In this document: piece after piece, positions 9,010 to 16,039 of the stretch
Position numbering within the stretch: the first letter of the stretch is position 1
How the letters are laid out: the number at the start of each line of letters is the position of its first letter
Source: Rubripirellula lacrimiformis
GTDB taxonomy: Bacteria > Planctomycetota > Planctomycetia > Pirellulales > Pirellulaceae
DNA: 64,000 bases
Direction: 5' to 3'
Assembly (NCBI RefSeq): GCF_007741535.1
Contig: NZ_CP036525.1
Span: 6,200,001 to 6,264,000 of the forward strand
Made by a program: the position numbers and the translations under genes
The notes under the pieces: generated by a model
The model's input: the letters and a program-made list of their open reading frames with translations, nothing else
The model's database searches: none
Told to the model about the DNA's origin: nothing

Positions 9010-9220
9010 GGGGAGATTGCAAATTGAACATTTCAAATTTCAAATTTGAAATTGCGGGGACCGGAAGATGGTTTGGACTGCATCCCCAATCGTCAGCTCT
9101 GGCCGGGTACTCAGGGTTCCTAGGAGGTGGTCGGTCAGCGCCACCGCAGTTCCCGCCTGCTTCTCCATCCAAAGCCCAATTTGCAATTTGAAATGTTCAA
9201 TTTGCAATTTGCAATCTTCC
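9010..9220. repeat. 211-bp palindromic repeat, copy 2
   Basis: Same length and orientation as the copy upstream of the four-helix-bundle gene. The right arm (CAATTTGCAATTTGCAATC) is nearly identical to that of copy 1. The left arm lacks a short GCAAAAT segment and instead has an extra CAAATTT iteration. The central region is diverged but keeps several identical blocks, so the two copies are not a recent exact duplication. It ends 26 bp from the deaminase stop codon. Confidence 0.8.
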
Positions 9221-9246
9221 TTTCTCCAACCATCGAATAAACGCCG

Positions 9247-9687
9247 CTACTCTTCCCCGATATCTTCGTTCCACAATTCCGGATGCGACGCGATGAACTT
9301 TTGCATCAGTTCGATGCAGCCTGGATCATTGGCGATCACTAGTTCGGTGCCTCGCGATTGGACGTAGGATTCCGGGCCTTGAAAGGTTTGGTTCTCGCCG
9401 ATGACGATCTTGGGAATCTGGTACAGCAGGGCAGCTCCGCTGCACATATCGCAGGGCGACAACGTCGAATACAGAACCGAACGTCGGTATTGTTCCGCCG
9501 TCAGCCGGCCTGCGTTTTCCAGGCAATCCATTTCGGCGTGCAGCACGGCGCTGCCGTTTTGGACGCGGCGGTTGTGCCCGCGGCCGACAATCTCGCCATC
9601 GATCACCAACACAGATCCGATCGGAATGCCTCCCTCGTCACGTCCAAGGCAGGCTTCGTCGTATGCCGATTTCAAAAAGAGATCCAT
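9247..9687 (-). CDS. Nucleoside/cytosine deaminase, zinc-dependent
   Basis: A 146-residue cytidine-deaminase-fold enzyme. Zinc ligands and catalytic residues are visible: His50 and Glu52 in LHAEMDCLENAG, Cys79 and Cys82 in STLSPCDMCSGAAL. Overall sequence (GIPIGSVLVIDGEIVGRGHN, a C-terminal GTELVIANDPGCIELMQKFI) is closest in pattern to yeast-type cytosine deaminases (FCY1-like) and guanine deaminase relatives. Cytoplasmic pyrimidine or purine salvage is likely; the substrate base is not decided by sequence alone. It is monocistronic and divergent from the beta-propeller gene. Confidence 0.85.
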   Translation of the reverse strand: MDLFLKSAYDEACLGRDEGGIPIGSVLVIDGEIVGRGHNRRVQNGSAVLHAEMDCLENAGRLTAEQYRRSVLYSTLSPCDMCSGAALLYQIPKIVIGENQTFQGPESYVQSRGTELVIANDPGCIELMQKFIASHPELWNEDIGEE

Positions 9688-9785
9688 GGTGTTCCTTGGG
9701 GAAGTTATCGAATGAAGCTAGCGAAAGGCACCGTTTCGACCTCGGATCGCCAATCCACCCAGGTCGATGCGTTTCCCAGAACCCC

Positions 9786-9839
9786 TCTAGGATGCAGAGT
9801 CTTTCTAGGATACGGGGCCCTTCTAGGATACGACTACCG
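9786..9839. repeat. 18-bp tandem repeat, three copies
   Basis: Three consecutive 18-bp units each begin TCTAGGAT followed by RC, with variable last bases, spaced exactly 18 bp apart. They lie in the intergenic region between the divergent deaminase and beta-propeller genes, 70 bp before the latter's ATG. Confidence 0.75.
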
Positions 9840-9909
9840 AGCCGCGACGGGGACAAGTAAACTGACGGGCCATTCCTGCCCTTCCACGCCTTCACGAGAC
9901 ACCAGTCCG

Positions 9910-11154
9910 ATGAAAACGTTCCGTTCTGTTGGTGCATTTGCCGCCATCGCCATTGCTGTTTCCGTCGCACAGGCCGGTGACTGGCCTCAGTATCGCGGTC
10001 TGGCCGGCGATGGAAAGTCGGTTGAATCGATCGGGCAGGTCTCGTCCGACGCGATGAAGGTGCTGTGGAACGTGCCGGCCCCGCTGGGGTTCAGTTCCAT
10101 GTCCGTCGCGGATGGCCTCGCCTATACCCTGATCGCTCGAGACGACAAAGAAACCGTTGTGGCTCTCGATGCGGCAACTGGCCAAGAAGTGTGGAGCGTG
10201 CCGCTAGGCAGCAGCAAATACGAACAGGGCGGCGGTGACTCCGGTGCCCCCGGCAACCGCGGCGGCGATGGCCCGCGTTCCACACCCACCGTCGATGGTG
10301 ATCGACTGTACGTGTACGACTCGTACATGGTGCTGTCCTGCTTGGACACAAAGACTGGCCGCGTCTTGTGGCAGCATGATGTGATCGCCGAAAACGAAGG
10401 ACGCAACATCAAGTGGTTGAACGCAAGCTCGCCACTGATCGAGGGTAATCGAGTGATCGTCGGTGGCGGCGGTGCCGGACAATCGTTCTTGGCATTTGAC
10501 AAGTCGACTGGCGACCGAGTTTGGGCCAGCGGAGACGAAACCGTCACTCACGCGACACCGATCCTAGCCGAAGTCGGTGGCAAGAGCGGAGTCGTGTTCT
10601 TCACGCAATCGGGATTGGTTGCCGTGGGCGCAGATGACGGTCAAGAAGTATGGCGAGCCAAGTTTCCATTCAGCGTTTCGACCGCTGCGTCGCCGGTCGC
10701 TGATGGCGACCTGGTCTACTGTTCCGCTGGCTATGGGGTCGGCGCTGGCTTGTTCAAAATCGACAACCAGTCGACACCTCAAGAAATGTGGTACAAGTCG
10801 AACGAGCTGATGAACCACTGGAGCACCCCCGTGGTTCACGACGGCCACCTGTACGGAATCTTTGAATTCAAAAAGTACGGCAAGGCTCCGCTGCAATGTG
10901 TGGAGTTGTCGACCGGCGAGATCAAATGGAACGAACGAGGCTTTGGCCCCGGCAACTGCATCCTGGTCGGCGACAAGCTTGTTGTGCTGTCGGACGCTGG
11001 CGAGGTCGTGATCGCCAAGGCTACGCCCACCGCCTACGAAGAAGTCGCTCGCAAACAAGTGCTAGAAGGCAAGTGCTGGTCCACACCTGCCTATAGCGAT
11101 GGCAAAATCTTCGTGCGAAGCACTCAGCAAGCAGCCTGTGTTGCGATCGACTGA
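9910..11154 (+). CDS. Exported PQQ-type beta-propeller protein
   Basis: A 414-residue protein with a signal peptide (MKTFRSVGAFAAIAIAVSVA, cut after AQA). The rest is a series of PQQ-like/quinoprotein-type propeller blades: DWPQYRG at the start, then repeated A/V-x-D-x-x-TG-x-x-VW motifs (LDAATGQEVWSV, LDTKTGRVLWQHD, FDKSTGDRVWASGD, GADDGQEVWRAKF). Such planctomycete proteins usually bear no proven cofactor and are thought to be scaffolds or oxidoreductase-like. No quinoprotein dehydrogenase catalytic motif was identified. A longer upstream open frame was rejected because it runs through the tandem repeats and the divergent gene. Confidence 0.82.
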   Translation: MKTFRSVGAFAAIAIAVSVAQAGDWPQYRGLAGDGKSVESIGQVSSDAMKVLWNVPAPLGFSSMSVADGLAYTLIARDDKETVVALDAATGQEVWSVPLGSSKYEQGGGDSGAPGNRGGDGPRSTPTVDGDRLYVYDSYMVLSCLDTKTGRVLWQHDVIAENEGRNIKWLNASSPLIEGNRVIVGGGGAGQSFLAFDKSTGDRVWASGDETVTHATPILAEVGGKSGVVFFTQSGLVAVGADDGQEVWRAKFPFSVSTAASPVADGDLVYCSAGYGVGAGLFKIDNQSTPQEMWYKSNELMNHWSTPVVHDGHLYGIFEFKKYGKAPLQCVELSTGEIKWNERGFGPGNCILVGDKLVVLSDAGEVVIAKATPTAYEEVARKQVLEGKCWSTPAYSDGKIFVRSTQQAACVAID

Positions 11155-11196
11155 CCGGGCTGCTGGCCGGTGTTTCTGCTGGCCATTTGTCCGACG

Positions 11197-13077
11197 CTAG
11201 CTCGGTTTAACGTTTAGCCGAGCGTAGTCGCGGGCGTCCTGTTCTAGCGCTTGCAGGCGGGCGCCCAGCACCGATTCGGCCTTTTCCAAATCGGCCGATT
11301 GATCCGGTGCCAGCCGAGTGAAAACGTACAGTTTGATCTTCGGCTCGGTACCGCTGGGACGAACGGCAACGTAGTTCCCTTCGTCCGCTAGGTCCAAGAT
11401 GATCAGGTCGCCCGATGGGCCGGCCAGGTGGCCCACCTTTCCGGTGGCGGTATCGGTGATCGTCGCGGCGGAATAGTCACGCACCTTGGCGACCTGGATC
11501 CCCGCCAGCGATGCGGGCGGCGAAGTACGGAACGCCTTCATCAATCGCTGCATGGCGGCCATCCCTTCGCTGCCTTCCATCACCAGGCTGATCAACGTTT
11601 CGCGGTGATACCCGTGACGTCGTTGCAGGTCGCCCAGGTATTCGTCCATCGAAATGCCCTTGGCTTTCAGTTCGGCCGCCAGTTCGCACATCAGCATCGA
11701 TGCCACCGCGCCGTCTTTGTCGCGGCAGTATTGGCCCACCAGGTAGCCGTGCGATTCTTCGGTTCCGTACACGAACAGGTCCGGCCCTTCGGCGTCGATC
11801 ACCGCCGCGATGTGCTTGAAACCGACCAGCAGATCGCCGACGCAGCGAACGCCATAGCTTTCCGCGATCCGTCGACACAGTTCGGTGGTGACCAGAGTCT
11901 TGATGATGTAGTGCTGGGGCGAAAGAGTGCCGGCGGCCTTTCGCTTGCTAAGGATGTATTCGCCCAGGATGGCACCGATCTCGTTCCCATTGAACGTTCG
12001 CCATTCGCCCGAGGTGTCGGTTGTTTTGGGGGCCGCGACGCCGATCCGGTCACAGTCGGGATCGGTCGCCAGGATCATGTTCGCACCGATCGTTTTGGCA
12101 TACTTGATCGGTTCCTCGAAAATCACTGCGTTTTCGGGATTCGAAACGTGGCCGGGGACATTGGGAAAGTCACCGTTGGGTTCGGCATGCGGTCCGTAGA
12201 CTTCGATGTCCTTGAAGCCATCACGAATGGCCAGGGGAACGACCGCGGCAGTGCCGACGCCGTGCAGGGGCGAGTACAAGACTTTGACGTCGCGGGGGCC
12301 GTCGAAGCCGCATTTGCCGGCGGCATCGAAATACGCGGCATCGATTTCGTCAGTGACGACTTCGACCATCCCAGCAGCGACCGCCTCGTCGAACGGCATG
12401 CTGCGGATCTGTTGGCAGGTCATCACCTTTTCGATGATCGCTTTGTCGTGCGGCGGCAACACCTGAGCTCCGCTGGACCAGTAAACCTTGACCGCGTTGT
12501 CGCTGGGGGGGTTGTGGCTGGCGGTGACCATGATGCCGCAATCGCAATTTTTGTAGCGAACGGCGAACGACAATTGGGGTGTCGCGCGATAATCGTCTAG
12601 CAAATAGACCTTGATGCCAGCGGCTGCCATGATGCCGGCGCAAAGTTCGGTGAAATGGCGGGATTGGTGGCGAGTGTCGTATGCGATTGCACAGGACAGG
12701 TCCTTCTTTCCGCCATGAAAGGCGACCACATAGTCGGCCAAGCCTTGGGCGCTTTCGCCGATCGTACGGTCATTGATGGCATTGGATCCGATTGGGTACA
12801 TCCGGCCACGTCGACCACCGGTTCCGAACGGAATGATGGTCCAGAACACATCGTCCAGTTTTTGCCACTTGCCGGCCTCGATGTGTGCAATCACTTCGTC
12901 GCGATACTGGCTGTATCGATCTTCGGTCAGCCAAACGCGAAGGTTCTCGACCGCGGTCTGGCTGATCTTGGATTCCTGCGCTGCGGTTTCGATCGCAGAA
13001 ATAGCGGCTTGGACACTCGGATGGACGTTCATGAAATCTTCAAATTCGAGTTGATAGAGATCTTCGACCGGCAGCAT
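11197..13077 (-). CDS. Phospho-sugar mutase (phosphoglucomutase/phosphomannomutase family)
   Basis: A 626-residue alpha-D-phosphohexomutase. Key motifs are the phosphoserine loop VTASHNPPSDNAVKV (Ser187), the metal-binding DPDCDRIG, the sugar-binding GTEESHGYLVG and the C-terminal phosphate-binding RPSGTEPKIKLY. The long N-terminal region with FGTGGRRGRMYPIG matches bacterial PGM2-type enzymes, which interconvert hexose 1- and 6-phosphates and in some cases phosphopentoses. It is divergent from the glmM-like gene with about 100 bp between. An alternative start 15 codons later (MNVHPSVQ) exists. Together with glgC in this window it would feed glycogen synthesis. Confidence 0.9.
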   Translation of the reverse strand: MLPVEDLYQLEFEDFMNVHPSVQAAISAIETAAQESKISQTAVENLRVWLTEDRYSQYRDEVIAHIEAGKWQKLDDVFWTIIPFGTGGRRGRMYPIGSNAINDRTIGESAQGLADYVVAFHGGKKDLSCAIAYDTRHQSRHFTELCAGIMAAAGIKVYLLDDYRATPQLSFAVRYKNCDCGIMVTASHNPPSDNAVKVYWSSGAQVLPPHDKAIIEKVMTCQQIRSMPFDEAVAAGMVEVVTDEIDAAYFDAAGKCGFDGPRDVKVLYSPLHGVGTAAVVPLAIRDGFKDIEVYGPHAEPNGDFPNVPGHVSNPENAVIFEEPIKYAKTIGANMILATDPDCDRIGVAAPKTTDTSGEWRTFNGNEIGAILGEYILSKRKAAGTLSPQHYIIKTLVTTELCRRIAESYGVRCVGDLLVGFKHIAAVIDAEGPDLFVYGTEESHGYLVGQYCRDKDGAVASMLMCELAAELKAKGISMDEYLGDLQRRHGYHRETLISLVMEGSEGMAAMQRLMKAFRTSPPASLAGIQVAKVRDYSAATITDTATGKVGHLAGPSGDLIILDLADEGNYVAVRPSGTEPKIKLYVFTRLAPDQSADLEKAESVLGARLQALEQDARDYARLNVKPS

Positions 13078-13183
13078 TTCGCTGTGTCGGTAACCTTGTT
13101 GTCAGATGGGGTTAGGATTCTATTTGCAGGCAGTCTATCGTCGCAACCAAGGCATTTTCTTCGACCCCCACAATATCGAAACC

Positions 13184-14524
13184 ATGAGCGAATTGATCAT
13201 CAGCGTCAGCGGCCTACGGGGCATCGTTGGCGAAACATTGACCCCCGAAGTCGCGATGCGGTTCGTGGCAGCCTACGCCAGCAAGCTTCCCGACGGTCCG
13301 ATCATCGTCGGCCGCGACGGTCGCAGCAGCGGGCCGATGCTCAGCCGTGCCATCATCGCCGCCCTGGCCGCCAGCGGCCGTGACTGCATCGACGTCGATG
13401 TCGCGGCAACGCCAACCATCGGCGTTCTGGTCCGCGAACGGGGGGCCGCCGGAGCGGTCCAGATTTCTGCCAGCCACAATCCGCCGCCTTACAACGGGAT
13501 CAAATTGTTCGGCCCGACCGGCCGCGTTTTGGATGCCGTCACCGGGACAGCGATCCGCGACGCGTATTTCGAAGGAAAAGCCGACTACAAACCATTCAAT
13601 CTGATCGGCCGGATCAGCGCGGACACCAATCCGCATGAACCGCACCTTCGCAAAGTGCTGGAAACGGTCGACGCGCTGGCCATCCGCGCCGCCAAACATC
13701 GTGTGCTGATCGACAGCAACCACGGTGCGGGCAGTTTGTTGGGGATCCGGTTGCTGGAAGCCCTGGGTTGTGAAGTGGTCGCCGTCGGTGCCACACCCGA
13801 CGGAAAGTTTGCTCATGTGCCCGAGCCGACGGCCGAGAACTTGACCGAAGTGGCCAAACGAGTGCGTGACGAGAAGTGTGTCGTGGGTTTCTGCCAAGAC
13901 CCGGACGCCGACCGATTGGCACTGGTCGACGCCAATGGACGCTATGTGGGCGAGGAATACACGTTGGCGCTGTGCGTCATGCGAGCGATGGCGGACGAGT
14001 CGATTCGCGGGCCGATCGTGATCAACGGTGCCACTAGCGGGATGAGCGAGCGAATCGCCCGTGACGCAGGTGCCGAAGCGTATCGCAGCTTTGTCGGCGA
14101 AGCCAACGTGGCCGACATGATGATCGACAAGAAAGCTGCTTACGGCGGCGAAGGCAACGGTGGCCCGATCGACCCTCGCGTTGGATACGTCCGCGACAGC
14201 TTTGTGGGAATGGCTCAGATCTTGGACCTGATGACGTCGTCCGGGAAATCGGTCGCCGAGTTGGTCGATGGGATTCCCAAGCTGCACATCCACAAAGACA
14301 AGGCCACCGTGTCAGCGGATCGGTTGCCAAAGCTGTTCGAACAATTGATCGCTGCCCACCCCGACGCCACCGTGCAAACCGGTGATGGGCTGCGTTTGTC
14401 ATGGGACGACAAGTGGCTGTTGGTTCGCGGCAGCAACACCGAGCCGATCGTACGCTTGATCGCCGAAGCGGAAACCGAAGCCGAAGCCAAGTCGCTATGC
14501 GCGGGCGCCGCCGCACTGCTGTAA
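13184..14524 (+). CDS. glmM: Phosphoglucosamine mutase-like phosphohexomutase
   Basis: A 446-residue enzyme of the phosphohexomutase superfamily. Visible motifs are SGLRGIVGETLTPE at the N-terminus, the catalytic serine in ISASHNPPPYNGIK (Ser97), the Mg-binding DPDADRLAL, the sugar-selecting GEGNGGPIDP and the phosphate-binding RGSNTEPIVR. GEGNGG and the compact length point to phosphoglucosamine mutase, which makes GlcN-1-P for UDP-GlcNAc, but phosphomannomutase activity cannot be excluded. The ATG giving MSELIISVSG was chosen because the fold begins there. A GGGATTCGCC hairpin repeat lies directly after the stop. Confidence 0.85.
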   Translation: MSELIISVSGLRGIVGETLTPEVAMRFVAAYASKLPDGPIIVGRDGRSSGPMLSRAIIAALAASGRDCIDVDVAATPTIGVLVRERGAAGAVQISASHNPPPYNGIKLFGPTGRVLDAVTGTAIRDAYFEGKADYKPFNLIGRISADTNPHEPHLRKVLETVDALAIRAAKHRVLIDSNHGAGSLLGIRLLEALGCEVVAVGATPDGKFAHVPEPTAENLTEVAKRVRDEKCVVGFCQDPDADRLALVDANGRYVGEEYTLALCVMRAMADESIRGPIVINGATSGMSERIARDAGAEAYRSFVGEANVADMMIDKKAAYGGEGNGGPIDPRVGYVRDSFVGMAQILDLMTSSGKSVAELVDGIPKLHIHKDKATVSADRLPKLFEQLIAAHPDATVQTGDGLRLSWDDKWLLVRGSNTEPIVRLIAEAETEAEAKSLCAGAAALL

Positions 14525-14540
14525 CGCTTCACACACCGCC

Positions 14541-14613
14541 GTAGTGGGATTCGCCAGAATCCCCTCCCCACCTCCACCGTCCACTCGGTTCCATCACCGG
14601 CGAATCCCGCTAC
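14541..14613 (+). repeat. GGGATTCGCC hairpin repeat, copy a
   Basis: GTAGTGGGATTCGCC is separated by about 43 bp from GGCGAATCCCGCTAC; the arms pair over 15 bp with one G-T wobble. It lies 16 bp after the glmM-like stop. Related copies follow rhaB and the CrtI-like gene. Confidence 0.75.
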
Positions 14614-14635
14614 CAGTGCGTGTCTGGGAATTTCC

Positions 14636-14664
14636 TTGACACGCTTTTTCTATGCTGCTACTGT
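14636..14664 (+). promoter_or_regulatory. Predicted sigma70-type promoter of the gntR-ABC operon
   Basis: TTGACA is a perfect -35 hexamer, followed after 17 bp by TACTGT as a plausible -10. The -10 lies inside the palindromic operator, as expected for an autorepressed operon. Confidence 0.55.
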
Positions 14665-14686
14665 ACTACGTACCGCAGTACAGCAG
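14655..14686. promoter_or_regulatory. Palindromic operator for the GntR regulator
   Basis: CTGTACT (14661-14667) and AGTACAG (14677-14683) form a perfect inverted repeat with a 9-bp spacer, extended by flanking CTGCTA/CAGCAG. The site overlaps the predicted -10 and lies 17 bp upstream of the gntR start. Placement and symmetry fit autoregulation by a YtrA-type GntR dimer. Confidence 0.6.
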
Positions 14687-14699
14687 TCAGGGGATCGCC

Positions 14700-15092
14700 A
14701 TGTTTCGCATTCAGATCACGACCGGGTCAAGCCAGCCGATTTATCGGCAGGTCGCTGACCAGATTCGGCACGGCGTGGCCACCGGGAAACTGGCGGTCGG
14801 CGATCCGTTGCCCAGTGTCCGGGCGCTTGCGACCGAGTTGGTTGTCAACCCGAATACGGTCGCCAAGGCGTACGCGGCGCTGGTTCGCGATGGAGTGCTA
14901 GAGAGTCAGCAGGGACGCGGTTACTTCGTCGCCAAGCGGCGGGAAATCTACAGTCGCGCCGAGCGGACGCGGCGATTGGGCGAAGTGATGGATCCGTTCT
15001 TGGCCGAAGCCTTATCGCTAGGGTTCGACGAGGACCAGATCATCGTCGAAATACAAAAACGCATGCGCAAGATTGCGAGGAACCAGCCATGA
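14700..15092 (+). CDS. GntR-family transcriptional regulator, YtrA subfamily
   Basis: A 130-residue DNA-binding protein. The winged helix-turn-helix covers about residues 8-75 (QPIYRQVADQIRHGVATGKL, LPSVRALATELVVNPNTVAK, GVLESQQGRGYFV) and is followed by a short helical tail rather than a large effector domain, as in YtrA-type GntR proteins that control ABC transporter operons. An AGGGG ribosome-binding site precedes the ATG. The stop overlaps the ABC ATPase start as ATGA. A palindrome over the promoter is the likely operator. Confidence 0.9.
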   Translation: MFRIQITTGSSQPIYRQVADQIRHGVATGKLAVGDPLPSVRALATELVVNPNTVAKAYAALVRDGVLESQQGRGYFVAKRREIYSRAERTRRLGEVMDPFLAEALSLGFDEDQIIVEIQKRMRKIARNQP

Positions 15093-16039
15093 ATGCCGCC
15101 GTGATTGAATTGGATCGTTTGACACGCTACTTCGGCAAACGTGCCGTGGTGCGTGATCTGGATCTGCAAATTCCCGCCGGACAGGTGACGGCACTGCTGG
15201 GCCTGAACGGTGCAGGAAAAACCACCACCATTCGCATCATCATGGGGCTGCTGTATCCGACGCGTGGCAAGGCCACCGTGCTGGGCCACGACACAGGCCA
15301 GTTGTCTCCGGAAATCCGAATGCGGATCGGGTACATGATCGAGGGGCATTTCCTGTACCCCGGTTTGCGAGTCAGAGAGTGTGCCGATTTGCAGCGATCG
15401 GGCTACCCGCATTGGGACGATGGTCTTTTCCAACAGGTTGTGCATCATTTTGGCGTCGGGCTAAACGATCGGGCGGGCGAGCTTAGTCGTGGGCAACGGG
15501 CGGGCGTGTCGCTGGCGCTCGTGCTTGCTCCTGATCCCGAACTATTGGTGCTAGACGACCCGTCCTTGGGATTGGATCCGGTTAGCCGGCGTGCCCTGAA
15601 CGAAACGCTGATCGAGTTTGCGGCCGACGGGAAACGAACGGTGCTGCTGAGTTCACACATGCTGGACGACGTCGAACGGGTCGCCGATCGAGTGGCGGTG
15701 ATGACCGCGGGCCGACTGCAAGTCGACACAACGATGGACGATTTTTCCAAGCGTGTGTCCGGCTGGGTGGTCGAGATCGCGGAAGTTGATTTGAAGTTGA
15801 TCGAGTCGATCCCCCGCTTGATCGAGGCCAGGCAGATCGGAGCTCGATTGCAGTTGGTCGTCGCCGATGCGGACGACGAAACGACCGCTGCGATTGACCG
15901 TTTGGGAGCGACAGGGGTCGAACCCATTGAAATGACATTTGGCGATTCGGTGCTGGCCTATTTAGCGCGTCGGCGGGGCGAGTCGTCGTTCCTAGGGGCT
16001 GACGCCTCGGTATCGACACAAAGTGGGGTGAAACGATGA
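15089..16039 (+). CDS. ABC transporter ATP-binding protein
   Basis: A 316-residue ATPase, membrane-associated through its partner permease. Walker A is GLNGAGKTT (residues 38-46), the signature is LSRGQ (132-136) and Walker B is LLVLDDP with a downstream switch histidine in LLSSHMLDDV. About 100 residues after the core form a variable domain as in YtrB/CcmA-type exporters. Start and stop each overlap the neighbours by four bases (ATGA), so the gene is translationally coupled to gntR and to the permease. Substrate unknown; YtrA-linked systems often respond to cell-envelope stress. Confidence 0.92.
   Translation: MNAAVIELDRLTRYFGKRAVVRDLDLQIPAGQVTALLGLNGAGKTTTIRIIMGLLYPTRGKATVLGHDTGQLSPEIRMRIGYMIEGHFLYPGLRVRECADLQRSGYPHWDDGLFQQVVHHFGVGLNDRAGELSRGQRAGVSLALVLAPDPELLVLDDPSLGLDPVSRRALNETLIEFAADGKRTVLLSSHMLDDVERVADRVAVMTAGRLQVDTTMDDFSKRVSGWVVEIAEVDLKLIESIPRLIEARQIGARLQLVVADADDETTAAIDRLGATGVEPIEMTFGDSVLAYLARRRGESSFLGADASVSTQSGVKR

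Larger units (their letters stand above)
8284..9220. mobile_element. Candidate composite element: two 211-bp palindromic repeats around a four-helix-bundle gene
   Basis: A 937-bp block inserted between two unrelated genes. It begins with a copy of a 211-bp repeat and ends with a second copy in the same orientation; the four-helix-bundle gene lies between. The left end of the first copy (GGGAGATTGCAAATTGCAA, then AATGAACATTTCAAATT) and the right end of the second copy are inverted repeats matching at roughly 34 of 36 positions, so the whole block also has terminal inverted repeats. The arms are very AT-rich in a GC-rich neighbourhood. No transposase and no obvious target-site duplication were found. 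Mobility is an inference. Confidence 0.55.

Noticed and set aside
9358-9909. N-terminal extension of the PQQ-type protein
   Set aside because: The frame runs antisense through the deaminase gene and the 18-bp repeats, and a good signal peptide starts at 9910.
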